Part shown: positions 37,826 to 48,977 of the stretch, piece after piece
Position numbering within the stretch: position 1 is the stretch's first letter
Layout: each line of letters begins with the position of its first letter
Assembly: GCA_027493615.1 (NCBI GenBank)
Contig: JAOSKK010000038.1
Location: forward strand, 744,001 to 808,000
DNA length: 64,000 nucleotides
From: Verrucomicrobiota bacterium
GTDB taxonomy: Bacteria > Verrucomicrobiota > Verrucomicrobiia > Limisphaerales > J093
Direction of reading: 5' to 3'
Program-made: the position numbers and the translations under genes
The notes under the pieces: model-generated
What the model was told of the DNA's origin: nothing
Database searches by the model: none
The model's input: only the letters and a program-made list of their open reading frames with translations

Positions 37826-39084
37826 TCAAACCCGGAGCAAGGCCGTGCGCATCTCGGCGGCGAACCGGGCCGCCGAATACCGCTCGGCATACCAGCGGCG
37901 GAGGGACGGGTCGTAGTCGCTCCGGGCGAAAGCCAGCAACTTGGCGGCCAGAGCGGAAGGGTCTCGCGCCGGGACAACACCGGGATAACCGGGCGGCAGG
38001 ATTTCGGGCAGGTCACGATAGTCGGAGCAGAGCACCGGTAATCCGTAGGCCATGGCTTCAAGGAGCGTCAGGGGAAAACCTTCCGGAAGCCAGGTGGGGA
38101 AGCAGAGGCAGTCACTCTCGGTGAGCAACCGCGTCTTGGCCTCGCCCTGGACGAATCCGGCGTGCTGGACGAGGGGCGTGTCGCGGATCAGGTCGGACGC
38201 CCGTACCCGCTGCTCGAAGGCCGCCTGGTCGGCGGATGAGGCGAAGCTGCCGGCGACGGTGAGTTCGACGCGCAAGGGCGTGCTGCGTAAGGCGGTGTTG
38301 GCTTCGGCCACCGCGTCCAACGCGTCGAAGAGCCCTTTCTCACGCCGGCAGACACTGAGAAAGAGGGCGCGGAACACGACCGGCTCCGCCCCCTGGCCCT
38401 GGACAAGGGCTGCGCGCCGCCGCGCCGCCGCCTCACGCCGCAAAGGCAGCATGCGCTGGTCGAAATCGGGACAGGGATCCGGCAGGCCGTTGGGCACGAC
38501 GGCGACCCGTCGCGAGCGGAGATAGTCGGCGTCGCGACGGTGGAAAGGGCGCAGGACGATGCTGAGATGGGGCCGGCCGAGGAGGTGCTGGGAGAGCCAG
38601 CGTTCCCAGGGTCGGGCCTGGGTTTCGAGCCATTCGGAGAGCCCGCCGGCGTGCCAGTGGAAAACGGTGCGGGCGAAGAACGGCCGGCACAGGGCCAGGA
38701 CGATCCAGTCGCGCCAGAGCGGGGTGCGGGCGGGGGGCCGGCACGTAGTAGAAGACCCGGATGGGGTGACGGCAGCGCAGCCAGAGGGCCTGGAGGACAT
38801 GGCCCAGCAGCACGGGCAGCTTGCCGGGGCGGGGAACGGCCCACGTCATCGATCTGGCGCGACACACGAGCATTGACGTGGAACACGCGCAACCGGCCGG
38901 CTTCCGGGGATTCGCGGACGTTGTCGCGCCTTCGTGGGCCCGGAGCTGGTCGAGCATGAAGGCGACCATGACGCTCTGGCCGTGGTGGGGCGGGGGCGTG
39001 TGGGCAAAGACGAGAACGCCCGTGGGGGGCGGCTCGGGATGGGCGTTGGCCGGCGGCGGGCCCCGTGGACCGGATCACCGCCAT
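37826..39084 (-). CDS. Family-4-type glycosyltransferase, multiple frameshifts
   Basis: Reading across at least four indels gives a GT4-like enzyme of about 415 residues. The N-terminal domain starts HPEPPPTGVLVFAHTPPPHH GQSVMVAFMLDQLRAHEG, then FHVNARVSRQIDDVGR, GKLPVLLGHVLQALWLRCRH and FHWHAGGLSEW. The C-terminal domain is continuous: VVPNGLPDPCPDF, ALFLSVCRREKGLFDALDAV, and the nucleotide-sugar-binding EGFPLTLLEAMAYGLPVLCS. It follows the O-antigen-ligase gene by four bases, so the two likely build or attach a surface polysaccharide. Confidence 0.85.
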
Positions 39085-39088
39085 GACC

Positions 39089-40639
39089 TCAGGCCCCGGC
39101 GGAGGCGGGCGCGGCCTCGGTGGCCTGGGCTTCCTCCGCCTGGCGGTCGAGGCGGTTGAGGATGGCCCGGTCGCAGGCGATGAGCAGGCCGCAATGGACC
39201 GAGAAATGCCGCATGATCATCTCGCTGTCGCCGTGGATGAAGATGAAGAAAAAGGCGTTCACCACCCAGTAGGCGGCGAGGACGGCGGCCACCCGGCTGA
39301 ACAAATCGTCGGGCCCCGCGCGGCGGTAGTAGCGCAGGATGCGCACCGCGCAGAGGGTACCGCCCAGGAAGAAGAGGAAGGCGCCGAGGGTGCCGGGGAT
39401 ACCGGTGTTGACCATCAGACCGATGGGCGCGTTGTAGAACTGGCCCTGCTCGATGAACATGGCCACGCCCGTGGGGTCCCGGACCAGCTCGATGTCCGAG
39501 TGACGCCGGAAACCGCGCCCGACGAGGAGGTGGTTGGGCATCATCTGCAGCCCTGCTTCGCGCAACATGCGGCGGGTGAGCAGGGTGTTGGCGGCGTCCG
39601 TGGCGGCGTGGTTGTGGACCTTGATGCCCGGCAGGAACGACACGGCGCGCTGGACGGACAGGGGGAAGTGGTCGGCGAAGTTGTAGGTGAGGAGGAGTCC
39701 GATGGCGACGAAGAGGGGCGCCAGAATGATCGTGCGGGCGGTGAAGAAGCGCTCGACAAACGCGATGACCAGCGTGGTGCCGACGATGTGGAACACGACC
39801 ATGCGGTGCCCGCTGGCCAGGCTGAGGGCGAACACGCCCACGAACACCGGCAACAGCCACCAGATCCGGCGGCCAACGACGTCCTTGAGCCGGTACTTCG
39901 CCAGCAGGAACAGGGTCAAACCCACGCCGACCGTGGCCAGCGACTGGAAGCGGCGGATCCCGAACCGCGCGCTGAACTTCTCGAAGCTGGTGGCGTCGTA
40001 AGAAGTCTCGAGCAGCAGCAGCACGTACCGGAACGGCCCGCCGGCGAAGGAGTAGGCGAAGTCCGAGACCAGGAAGGTGAGCGTCAAGAGCCACTGCGCC
40101 AGGATCAGCCGCGGCAGCCACTCCTCCGGGATCCGGGCCATGGCGAACACCAGCGGCAGGATGGCGCAGGCAATGGTCTGCACGTAGTAGCGGCCGCCCG
40201 TGCTGGCAGACCCGAGCACGTTGAGGCCCGTGCCGTGATAGCGCATGAGGGCGAGCGCCACCAAGGAGAAGATCCCCAGCCCGATGAATACCCAGCGATT
40301 CCGCCGCAGCGTCCGGTGCAGGTCCGGCGGGAACCGCCGCAACAGGATGGTCACGAGCAGGCCGCTCCAGCCCATGAACGCGGCGGCTTCCCAGAAGAAG
40401 GGGCGCCCCGGCACCAGCGGCACGAGCAGTGCCGACAGGAACGTGGTCGAGGAAATGACGACCGTCAGCGGCGTGTGGTAGGGCAGGGTGATGAGGAAGC
40501 CGAGCCCGGCGAGCAGCAGGCCGGCAAGGATCCAGTTGGTCGCCAGGAGCATCGAGCCGATGAGCATGGCGAACGCGAGCACGCCATACCACAGCACCAG
40601 TTGAAACTGGAACCGACTGTCTATTGCGCTGGTGGCCAT
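39089..40639 (-). CDS. O-antigen ligase/polymerase-like membrane protein
   Basis: This is a 516-residue membrane protein in one frame with about ten to twelve hydrophobic segments (for example LVLWYGVLAFAMLIGSMLLA, TLVIAFVERFF, LLACDRAILNR). It has the layout of Wzy_C/O-antigen ligase proteins, with a large loop late in the sequence (SVQRAVSFLPGIKVHNHAAT, MLREAGLQMMPNHLLVGRGF) and an HxxGxxL-like surrounding region. The exact role, ligase or polymerase, cannot be decided. It starts at the ATG at 40639 and is followed directly by the glycosyltransferase gene. Confidence 0.85.
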   Translation of the reverse strand: MATSAIDSRFQFQLVLWYGVLAFAMLIGSMLLATNWILAGLLLAGLGFLITLPYHTPLTVVISSTTFLSALLVPLVPGRPFFWEAAAFMGWSGLLVTILLRRFPPDLHRTLRRNRWVFIGLGIFSLVALALMRYHGTGLNVLGSASTGGRYYVQTIACAILPLVFAMARIPEEWLPRLILAQWLLTLTFLVSDFAYSFAGGPFRYVLLLLETSYDATSFEKFSARFGIRRFQSLATVGVGLTLFLLAKYRLKDVVGRRIWWLLPVFVGVFALSLASGHRMVVFHIVGTTLVIAFVERFFTARTIILAPLFVAIGLLLTYNFADHFPLSVQRAVSFLPGIKVHNHAATDAANTLLTRRMLREAGLQMMPNHLLVGRGFRRHSDIELVRDPTGVAMFIEQGQFYNAPIGLMVNTGIPGTLGAFLFFLGGTLCAVRILRYYRRAGPDDLFSRVAAVLAAYWVVNAFFFIFIHGDSEMIMRHFSVHCGLLIACDRAILNRLDRQAEEAQATEAAPASAGA

Positions 40640-40810
40640 CGTTCGAGATCCATCACCGGCACGGTCTGTGCCTCGTCGCTTGGAGTATGCCGGGGAGCGG
40701 CGCGGGACCACAACCACTTTGTGGATTCGGCGCCGCTTTGGAAAAAGGGGGGCGAACCCAAAGCGCCGCTGGCTGGACGTTGTCGGGGCGGGCTTGTACG
40801 CTGCGTCCCG

Positions 40811-42037
40811 ATGAGTGATGTCGCCCAGGCCACGCTCCCCGATGCGCGCGGTTATTTCGGACCGTACGGGGGTCGCTACGTGCCCGAGACTTTGATGCAG
40901 CCGCTGCTGGAGCTCGAGGCGGAGTATTGCCGTGCCCAGGGGGACCCGGCGTTTCAGCGCGAGCTGAACGGGCACCTGGCCGAGTTCTGCGGGCGGCCGA
41001 CGCCGTTGTACTTCGCGGAACGACTGACCCGGATCTCGGCGGTGCGAAGATCTACCTGAAGCGCGAGGACCTGCTGCACACCGGGGCGCACAAGATCAAC
41101 AACGCGCTCGGCCAGGCACTGTTGGCGCGGCGCATGGGCAAACGGCGGGTGATCGCCGAGACCGGCGCCGGCCAGCACGGGGTGGCCACGGCGACGGTGG
41201 CCGCCCGGTTCGGTCTGGAGTGTGTGATCTACATGGGCGCGGTGGACTGCGAGCGCCAGGCCCTGAACGTGACGCGGATGCAGTTGCTGGGGGCGAAGGT
41301 CGTGCCGGTCTACGCCGGCCAGCAGACGCTCAAGGAGGCGGTCAACGAGGCCATGCGCGATTGGGTGACGAACGTCCGGGGCACGCATTACATCCTGGGC
41401 ACTGCCTATGGCGCCCATCCCTACCCGGTCATGGTCCGCAATTTCCAGCGGGTGATCGGAGAGGAAACGCGCCGCCAGATTCTGGAACGCGAGGAGCGGT
41501 TGCCGGACCTGTTGATCGCCTGCGTCGGGGGCGGCTCGAATGCCATCGGGTTGTTCCACCCTTTCCTGAACGATCCGACGGTGCGGATGGTGGGGGTCGA
41601 GGCGGGCGGCGAGGGGATCATCCCGGAGCGGCACGCGGCGCGGTTTCACGGCGGGGCGCTGGGGGTGTTGCAGGGCACGCGCAGCTACGTATTGCAGGAC
41701 GAGCACGGCCAGATCCAGCTCACGCACAGTGTGAGTGCGGGTCTGGATTATGCCGCCGTGGGTCCGGAGCATGCCTGGCTCCACGACCAGGGCCGGGTCG
41801 AGTATGCCTACGCCACTGATGACGCCGCGCTGGAGGGTTTCACGCGCCTGGCACGCCTCGAAGGAATCCTCCCCGCGCTCGAGTCGGCGCACGCGATTGC
41901 CGAATGCCTTCGGCGCGCGCCCGCCTTGCCGCGGGAGGCCTTGATCGTGGTGAACCTGTCGGGTCGGGGGGACAAGGACGTGGCGCAGGCGGCGGCCAGG
42001 CTGGGTCGGGCGGGGAGGCGTGGGGACGGTCACTTGA
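40811..42037 (+). CDS. trpB: Tryptophan synthase beta chain, two frameshifts
   Basis: TrpB makes tryptophan from indole and serine with PLP. Motifs: GYFGPYGGRYVPETLMQPLL, CGRPTPLYFAERLT, the PLP lysine in LLHTGAHKINNALGQALL, ETGAGQHGVATATVAARFGL, and CVGGGSNAIGLFHPFL for phosphate binding. A G is missing near 41033 (LTR then DLGGAKIYLKRED in the next frame). Near the end, a second indel around 42005 would give the family-like ending GRGDKDVAQAAARLG and a stop at 42035-42037, which abuts the convergent exonuclease gene. trpA is not adjacent. Confidence 0.95.
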
Positions 42038-42749
42038 TGCCCATGAGGCGCTCGCGCCAGACGCGGTGGAGCTGGACGGTGGCGCGCACGTCGCGCAGGC
42101 AGTACTCGGCGATGTCACGATGGCGCCCCTCGGCCATGAGCTGGTTGACATCTCCGCCGGTGACCCCGTGGCTCTTGGGCGATTCGAGGCCGAACGCCTT
42201 GCAGTAGAAGTCGAGGTTGAAGCGGCGGGCGGCGCCGTCGCGGCCGCTGACGCTGTAGAAGGTCAGTTGTTCGGCCAGGTCGCAGTGCGGTTCGGTGGCG
42301 AAGCGGTAGCCGAGCCAGTTCTTGCGCGAGATGGGCACGTTGAGGATCGCCGAACGCAGGTACAGGAACGGGACGTCGAAGCCGCGTCCGTTGAAGGTCA
42401 CCACCTGTTCGTAATGGCGGGCGACCTCCCAGAACGCGCTGAGAAGCTCGGCTTCGTCGAGACAGGCGATGAACTCGACGCCGGGATCGGTGCCCGCGCC
42501 TTCGTCGACGTCGGCGGCGAGGAACAGCACCTGTCCGCGGGCGGTCTCGGCGTTGAGCATGGCGATGCAGACGACGCGGGCGGTGAAGGGATAGAGGTTG
42601 AGCTGCTGCTCGAGTTCGGTGCGGCGCGTCTCGCGCGCGGCGGGCTCCGCCATCCGCTCCGCGTCGCGGAACAGGTACTCCCACTGCGCCTCGTCGAAAT
42701 GCGCGCGGGGCAGGGCGGAGGTTTCGATGTCGAACACGAGGGTGGCCAT
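42030..42749 (-). CDS. DEDD-type 3'-5' exonuclease
   Basis: This is a ribonuclease-H-like exonuclease of 239 residues. Exo motif I is TLVFDIETSALP, motif II FNGRGFDVPFLYLRS and motif III YCLRDVRATVQLHRVW, with a Tyr two turns before the last Asp (IAEYCLRD), which is compatible with the DEDDy class. CDLAEQLTFYSVSGRDGA and AFGLESPKSHGVTGGDV are typical of the predicted 3'-5' exonuclease group related to PolB. The ATG at 42749 is preferred; an upstream ATG at 42773 would place the start inside the preceding terminator hairpin. Confidence 0.9.
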   Translation of the reverse strand: MATLVFDIETSALPRAHFDEAQWEYLFRDAERMAEPAARETRRTELEQQLNLYPFTARVVCIAMLNAETARGQVLFLAADVDEGAGTDPGVEFIACLDEAELLSAFWEVARHYEQVVTFNGRGFDVPFLYLRSAILNVPISRKNWLGYRFATEPHCDLAEQLTFYSVSGRDGAARRFNLDFYCKAFGLESPKSHGVTGGDVNQLMAEGRHRDIAEYCLRDVRATVQLHRVWRERLMGIK

Positions 42750-42762
42750 GGGGAAGGAGAGG

Positions 42763-42816
42763 AGGAAAAACAAGACCGGGAGGCGAACCCCGCCTGCAGC
42801 GGAATCAGCCTCCCGG
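42763..42816 (-). terminator. Rho-independent terminator after the H1-like peptide gene
   Basis: On the minus strand CCGGGAGGC and GCCTCCCGG form a 9-bp stem (42776-42784 and 42808-42816) with a 23-base loop, followed by TCTTGTTTTTCC. It lies 19 bases after the stop of the small peptide gene and just before the exonuclease start. Confidence 0.85.
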
Positions 42817-42834
42817 CCATCCAGGGTTTACAGC

Positions 42835-42912
42835 CTATTTCTTCTTGGCTGCTTTCTTGGCGGGTTTCTTGGCTGCAGCTTTCTTGGCGGGAGCTTTTTT
42901 CTTGGCAGGCAT
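42835..42912 (-). CDS. 25-residue Lys/Ala-rich histone H1-like peptide
   Basis: This tiny gene encodes only Met, Pro, Ala and Lys: MPAKKKAPAKKAAAKKPAKK then AAKKK. The (AKKPAKKA)-type repeat is like the C-terminal tail of histone H1 and of bacterial H1-like and HU-tail proteins, so it probably binds DNA or RNA by charge. Three things argue that it is real: an ideal ribosome-binding site seven bases upstream, a strong terminator right after, and the exclusive Lys/Ala/Pro content. An open frame extends upstream to 43566, but that is antisense to another gene and lacks the peptide's character. Confidence 0.8.
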   Translation of the reverse strand: MPAKKKAPAKKAAAKKPAKKAAKKK

Positions 42913-42919
42913 GGTCCTC

Positions 42920-42927
42920 TCACCTCC
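42920..42927 (-). promoter_or_regulatory. Strong ribosome-binding site of the H1-like peptide
   Basis: GGAGGTGA, the near-complete anti-16S complement, ends seven bases before the ATG at 42912. It settles the start of this very short gene. Confidence 0.85.
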
Positions 42928-43129
42928 CTTCTCTCGCAGGGATAAAATCTTGCGTCGTCGGTTGCACTCTGCATGGGCGTAACGAGCGGAGTGTGACGAA
43001 CAAAACGACTCTGCGCAACAAATTCCCGACATTTTTTTCTCGACGCCGGTGAACAAGTGGCGTGCGCGGCGCATTGACACCGCCCGCGCGCATCGCAGGC
43101 TGAGCCCCACAAACCGCGTGCTGCCCTCC

Positions 43130-46100
43130 ATGAACACGGCGCGAACGAATCCTTCCCGGCTCCAGCTCCGGCTCGTCCTGGCCGCCGCCGTCGCCGCGTG
43201 CCTCGTCGCGTGCGGTCGCCTCGAAGACCACGAACGCGGGGTCCGCCTGATGCACCCCGGCGCGGAGCTCGAACCCACCACCACCCTCGAGCTGCGCTTC
43301 GACGAACCTGTCATCGACGACGCACAAGTGGGCCAGACCGGACGGACCTCGCCTTTGCGCATCACGCCGCGCTGGCCGGGTGAATGGACGTGGTTGAGCC
43401 GGCGCAGCGGGTTGTTTCGCCCGACCGAACCGCCGGCCTTGGACCAGACCTTCCAGGTGACGCTCAGCCGCGGTCGGGCGCGGCTGCAGCGCACGCTGCG
43501 CACGCCGCCGTTCGATTTCCACTGCGAGCCGCCCGGCGGCGCGGACCGCTCCCAGGTCACCTCCACCCCGCGACTGGTGCTCTACTTCAACGCCGACGTC
43601 GACGCGGCGCATGCCCGCAGCGCGTTCGTCTTTCAAGACGGCGCGGGGCACCGCGTTCCGGCCGAGGTCCGGCCCGCCACGCGGGCTGATCATCGCGGTT
43701 GGGTCGGGCCCTACGAAGGGCCCTACGCGACCTGGCAACAGCGGTTCGCGAACGAGCGGCCCGCAGGCACGGACCCAAGGGATTCGCTGGCCGACGACGG
43801 TGCGGTCGCCGCGGCGTCCGCGGCGGAGCTCCTGCCGCATGTACTGGTCGTCAACCCGGTGCATCCCTGCCGGTGGGATCGAACTGGGTGTTGCGGGTGC
43901 GGGCGGGCCTGGGCGCCAGGACTCCCGGCCTTCGGCTCCGCCGCGATCGCGTCGTCGCACTCGGCCACGTGATTCCCTTTGCAGCCACGAACTTCGCCGC
44001 CCGCAACGGGTTGAACGCGGGCCGGCACCTGGCGATCAGCTTCTCGAAGCGGCTTTCGCCGGAGCTCACCGCAACGGGGGTCCTCGAGTGGATCCGGCTC
44101 GAGCCACTTCCCGACCGGCTGGCGGCCACGCTGGGCGACCAGACGATCACCCTGGCCGCGGATTTCGCGCTCGAGCAGCCGTATACGATCACCGTGAAGG
44201 CGGGCCTTCCGGCCCGCGAACCCACGACCCAGGCGGTCGACGTCCAGCGCACCGTCACGTTCGCCCCCTGTTGCCCCGCCTCTATTTCCCCTCAGCCGAC
44301 ACCGAGCAACTCAGCGAGGGGCAACGCGTCTTCGAACTGCTTTCGGTGAACGTCCCCGAGGTGGTGGTGCGGGCCCGACTCCTGGATCGCCACACGCTCG
44401 TCCACGCGCTGCGCGGCTATCGGAGCTACTTCCGCACGGACTTCTGGCGGGAAGAGGCGTACGAACCCTATCGCGCGGTGGATTTCAATGTGCTGCCCGG
44501 CCGGGCGCTCTCGAACCGCACGCTGGCCCTCCCTGCGGGCCGGGACGAAACCACGCGCAGTGTGATTGCCTGGGACGACCTGCTCGGGGAACGGCGTCCG
44601 GGCGCGGTCTTTCTCGAAGCCGCCGCAACGTCCGCCGGGTCGCCGGGCCAGCGGCCGGGGACCCAGGCGCTGGTGCAGCTCACCGATCTCGGCCTGTTCT
44701 GGAAGCGGACCGGCTCGAACGTGTGGGTGTGGGCGTACTCGTATCACACGGCCCAGCCGTTGCCCGGAACCACGCTCCGGCTGGTCACCGACGACAACGA
44801 AGTCCTCGCGGAAGCCGTGGCGGGTCCGGAAGGAGGCGCGTCGTTTGGCCTGGCCCCGAACGCGGTGTGGCTCCTGGCGGAGCACGGCAACGATTTGCGG
44901 GCGGCCGAGCTTCGCCGTCACGAGCTGTACGTGGAGGCATCCGAGATTCCGAGGCGCTACGAGTGGTCGGGCCCGGAACCCACGCGTCAGGTGCTGCTGT
45001 TCAGCGAACGCCCGGTGTACCGGCCGGGCGAGACCGTGCATCTCAAGGCCATCGTGCGAGACCGGGAGGGGGAGGCTCTGGCGATGCCGGCGGACCTGAC
45101 GGGGCACTTCACGGTGCGAGACGCGCGCGACCGGAAGTTCCACGAAGCTGACGCGGCCTTCTCGGCGCTGGGATCCCTGGCAGGCAGACGTGGTGCTGCC
45201 GGCGCAGGGACGGGGACGTACCGCGCCGCGTTGCGCCTGGGCACGAACGAGGTCCACACGCACTACTTCCAGGTCCAGGACTACCAGCCGGACGCGTTCG
45301 AGTTGACCCTGCCGGTGCCCGCCGCCTTCGCGGCCGGTGAGGGCTTCGCCTGCCCGGTGCGCGCCCAGTATCGGTTCGGCGACGAAGTGAGTCGCGGCAC
45401 GGTGCGATGGACGTTGCGGGCGGAGGATGAGGGTTTTGCGCCGGCGGGGTTCGAGGCGTTCGCCTTCTGCTCGCAGGTGTGGGTGTCCGGATCGCCCTAT
45501 CGTTCGGAGTCGTGGACGGCGGAGGGGCAGGCCGACTACGTGCGGGGCACGCCGCTGGTGGTGGGGCCGCCGGTGCCGCTTAACGCGAAGGCGCCGCAGC
45601 CGCGGGCGGTTGAAGTGCGGGTTGAGCTCACCGATCTGAACCAGCAGACCCTGGCACGCGGGGCCCGGTCGGTGCTGCACAGCTCGGCCTTCTACCTCGG
45701 CGTGCGGGTGGCGGCGGGGCTGCCGCAGGCGGAACGGCCGTGGCCGGTCGAGATCATCGCCGTGGATCCCGCGGGACAACCCCGGGCGGAGTCCATCCCC
45801 GTCCGGGTCCGGCTCGAGCGCATCGAGTGGCGCACCGTGCGGCAGCAGGGCGCCGGCGGCAGTCTGAACTACCGCAGCGAACCCGAGTACGTGCGGGTCA
45901 GCGAGCAGGACGCGATCACGCAGGTGCCGGTCTGGACGGGTCGTCGCTGGGAAGTCCCGGCCGACGCGCCGCCCGCGGCCACGCTGACCGCTCCGGCGGC
46001 GGGCTCGTACCTGCTCGAGGTCCGCGCTCGGGACGCCGCCGATCGCGAGGTGGTGACGGCGCTGGTGGTTTACGTGAGCGGCGCCGGAATGACCGCCTGG

Positions 46101-48816
46101 GACTACCGGAATCCGGCGGTACTCGACTTGGTTCCCGATCGCACGAACTATGGGGTGGGCGACACCGCGCAGTTACTGGTGCGGGCCCCGTTCAGCGGGA
46201 CCGCGGTGGTGACCGTCGAACGGGACCGCGTGATGCGTTCCTTCCTGACCCGGCTCAACGGCAATGCGCCGTCAGTGGCCGTGCCGCTCAGGGTCGAGGA
46301 CGCCCCGGCGGTCTATGTCTCAGTGATGCTGCTGCGGGGATGACCAACAGCCCGCGGGCCTTGCCGGAGCCGGAATACGCGCTGGGTTACTGCCCGCTCA
46401 ACGTCCGGCGCCCCGAGACCCGGCTCGACGTGGCCCTCACCACGGCCGCCCCCGAGGTGCGACCTGGGGAACCCGTTGCCATCGCGGCCCAGGTCTCGGA
46501 CGGTACCGGCGCGCCGGCCGCGGACGCCGAGGTGACGTTGTACGCCGTGGACGAAGGGGTGCTGAGCCTCATGGGGTACGACGTCCCCGATCCCGCAGGG
46601 TTCTTCCACGCCGTGCGCCCGCTGGCCGTGTGGTCGCATGGCACCCTGCCGGCCTTGCTGCCCGAGGATTCCGGTCTGTGGCGGTTCCACAACAAAGGCT
46701 ACCTCGTCGGGGGCGGCGGGAAATCCCGGGGCGGTCTGCGGCAGGACTTCCGGGCGTGCGCCTTCTGGAACGCGACGTTGCGAACGGATGTCACGGGCCG
46801 CCTCGCCGTCGAATTCCCGGCGCCGGACAGCCTTACCGAGTACCGCGTGGTGGCCGTGGCGCACACGGCGAAGCACCAGTTCGGCACGGGCACCGCCGGC
46901 TTCCGCGTGAACCAGCCGCTGCAGCTCGAGCCGGCGCTGCCAGCCTTTGCGAATCTCGGCGACCACCTGCACGCCCGGGCGGTGCTGCACAATCGCACGG
47001 CGCAGGAGGGCGTGATCGAGGTCGGCCTCGAACTGGATGACCTCGCGGTGTTCGCCCCTGGCACCGCCGGCAAAGCCCCTTCCCCGCGGCAGCTTCGCGT
47101 GCCTGCCGGCGGCGTGGTCACGGTCGAGTTCCCGGTCGAGTTCCGGCGCGCCGGTCCCGCGCGGTGGATCTGGCACGCGCACTGGCTCGAGCCGGCGGAG
47201 GAAGCCTTCCGCGACGCCGTCGAGGCGCGGCTGACTGTGAACGATCCGGCGCCGCTCCTGCGCGAAGTGCACCTGACCCGCAGCGTGACGTCGCGGACCA
47301 ACCTGCTGGGCCGCGCCGACCCACAACTGCTCGAGGGCGCGCGTGAACGCGAGGTGACGGTGCGCGTCTCGAACACGCGGTTGGGCGAGCTCGGCGACGC
47401 CCTCACTCATCTGCTGCAATACCCCCTACGGCTGCGCCGAACAGACCATCTCGAGCCTGCTGCCGTGGCTGGCCCTGGCCGACTTTCCGCCGCACTTTGC
47501 CGAACTGGCCCGGCCGCGGGATGACGCCCGGGTCGCCATCGAACGCGGCGTGAACCGCCTGCTGGGTCTCCAGACGGACGACGGCGGGCTGGCGTACTGG
47601 CCGGGCGGTCGCACGTCCGTGCTTTGGGTGAGCGCCTACGGCGGGCTGGCGCTGGCGCTGGCCGAGCGGCAGGGCGTGAGTTTGCCCACCGACGCGTTGG
47701 ACCGCTTGTATCGTCACCTGCGCAACGCGCTCGCCTCGACCCCGGGCGCGGCTCCGCCCGACAACGAAGCGCTCTCGGCGCGGGCGCTGGCGCTCTGGGC
47801 GCTCACGTTGGCCGGACGCCCCGAGGAAGGTCACGCCGATGCGCTGTTCGCCCAGCGCGCCCGCATGTCTCCCGAGACCCGCGCGGTGCTGGCCTTGAGC
47901 CGGGTGGCCACCGCCAGAGATCAGGCGATTGCTTTGCTTCAGCCGGAGCGGGGACTGCCGGCGCAGGAGGACTTGTGGTTCGGGGGCGCGGCGCGCGCGC
48001 GGGCCATCCAACTGCTGGCCTGGTGCCGGGTCGAGCCGGACCGGCCCGAGGTGGACCGCTTGCTGGAGGAACTCCTGGCATTGCGGCGGGAGGGTCACTG
48101 GCTGACGACGCAGGGCAACGCCTGGGCTATGCTGGCGTTGGCCGAATATGCCCGGCGCGTGGAAGGCGAGCGGACAGCCATCGCCGGGGCGTTGGTGTGG
48201 GGCGAGGAGCGCGTGGCGTTTGAATTGCCGGCCACGCCGCACACGTTTGAAACCACGTTCCGCAGCGTACCCGCGGGGGCTGCGACGCCGTTGTGGCTGG
48301 AGAATCCGTCGTCCCGCCGGCTGTTCGTGCAGGCGACGGTGTCCGGACGCGCGCGAAGTCGCCCTGCCGGCGCAGGACCGCGGCTTCGCCCTCCAGCGCC
48401 GTTATGACCTCGTGGCCGAGGACGGGTCCGTGCGCGAGTTCGCCCAGGCGCGGGTGGGGGATCGCGTGCTGGTGAGCCTCCGGCTCGAGGTGCGGCAACC
48501 GGCCTACTTCCTCGCGCTCGACGATCCGTTGCCCGCGGTGTTCGAGCCGCTGCAACCCGAGTTCACATCGCGGCAGGCGGCGGCCGGGTCCGCGCTGACC
48601 GCGGACTGGATCAGTGACTTCCGCGAACTGCGGGCCGACCGGGCGCTTTTCTTCTGTGATCGGCTGGCGCCGGGAGACTACACGGTGCGCTATCTGGCCC
48701 GGGTGCGCGCTGCCGGCAGGGCGCTGGCACCTGCGGCGAAGGTCGAGGCAATGTATCAGCCCGAAAGTTTTGGTCTGACGACGATCCAGCGTGTCGAGAC
48801 GTTCGCCAGCGAGTGA
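43130..48816 (+). CDS. Bacterial alpha-2-macroglobulin lipoprotein, about five frameshifts
   Basis: This protein of about 1,890 residues traps proteases in the periplasm through a reactive thioester. The start at 43130 gives a lipoprotein signal with lipobox LVAC (AAAVAACLVACGRLED). Macroglobulin domains follow, e.g. RPVYRPGETVHLKAIVRDRE, VEVRVELTDLNQQTLARGAR, DEGVLSLMGYDVPDPAGFFH and RDFRACAFWNA-like text (LRQDFRACAFWNATLRTDVT). The thioester CAEQ is intact at 47433-47444 when an extra C near 47425 is removed: YPYGCAEQTISSLLPW. The helical thioester domain then contains GVNRLLGLQTDDGGLAYWPG. Other frame changes lie near 43865, 44270, 46340 and 48345. It precedes pbpC, the classic partner in proteobacteria. 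Confidence 0.92.
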
Positions 48817-48848
48817 AAGGAGGCCATGAAGCAGCCACCGGCTCCTCC

Positions 48849-48977
48849 CCATGAACCGTGCACGAAAAGCGGGGATGACCCCCCGCACTCCAGACGCTTC
48901 GCGATGGGCGGAGACGATGCGTCCCGCGCGAAGCGTCTGGAGTGCGTTCGGTTGTCCGGCGCTTTGAGGTTCATGAC
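48849..48977 (-). repeat. Repeat family A, copy 3 (reverse orientation)
   Basis: This copy starts CCATGAACCGTGCACGAAAA, then GCGGGGATGACCCCCCGCAC, the inverted repeat CTCCAGACGCTTCGCG ... GCGAAGCGTCTGGAG, and ends GAGGTTCATGA. It fills the gap between the macroglobulin and pbpC and overlaps the pbpC ATG by a few bases. Confidence 0.9.

Noticed and set aside
42913..43566. An N-terminal extension of the Lys/Ala peptide to 243 residues
   Set aside because: The upstream frame is antisense to the macroglobulin gene, and the strong RBS lies directly before the short start.
48826..48972. An N-terminal extension of PbpC from an earlier ATG
   Set aside because: The extension is entirely a family A repeat; the ATG at 48973 directly precedes the natural cytoplasmic leader and membrane anchor.
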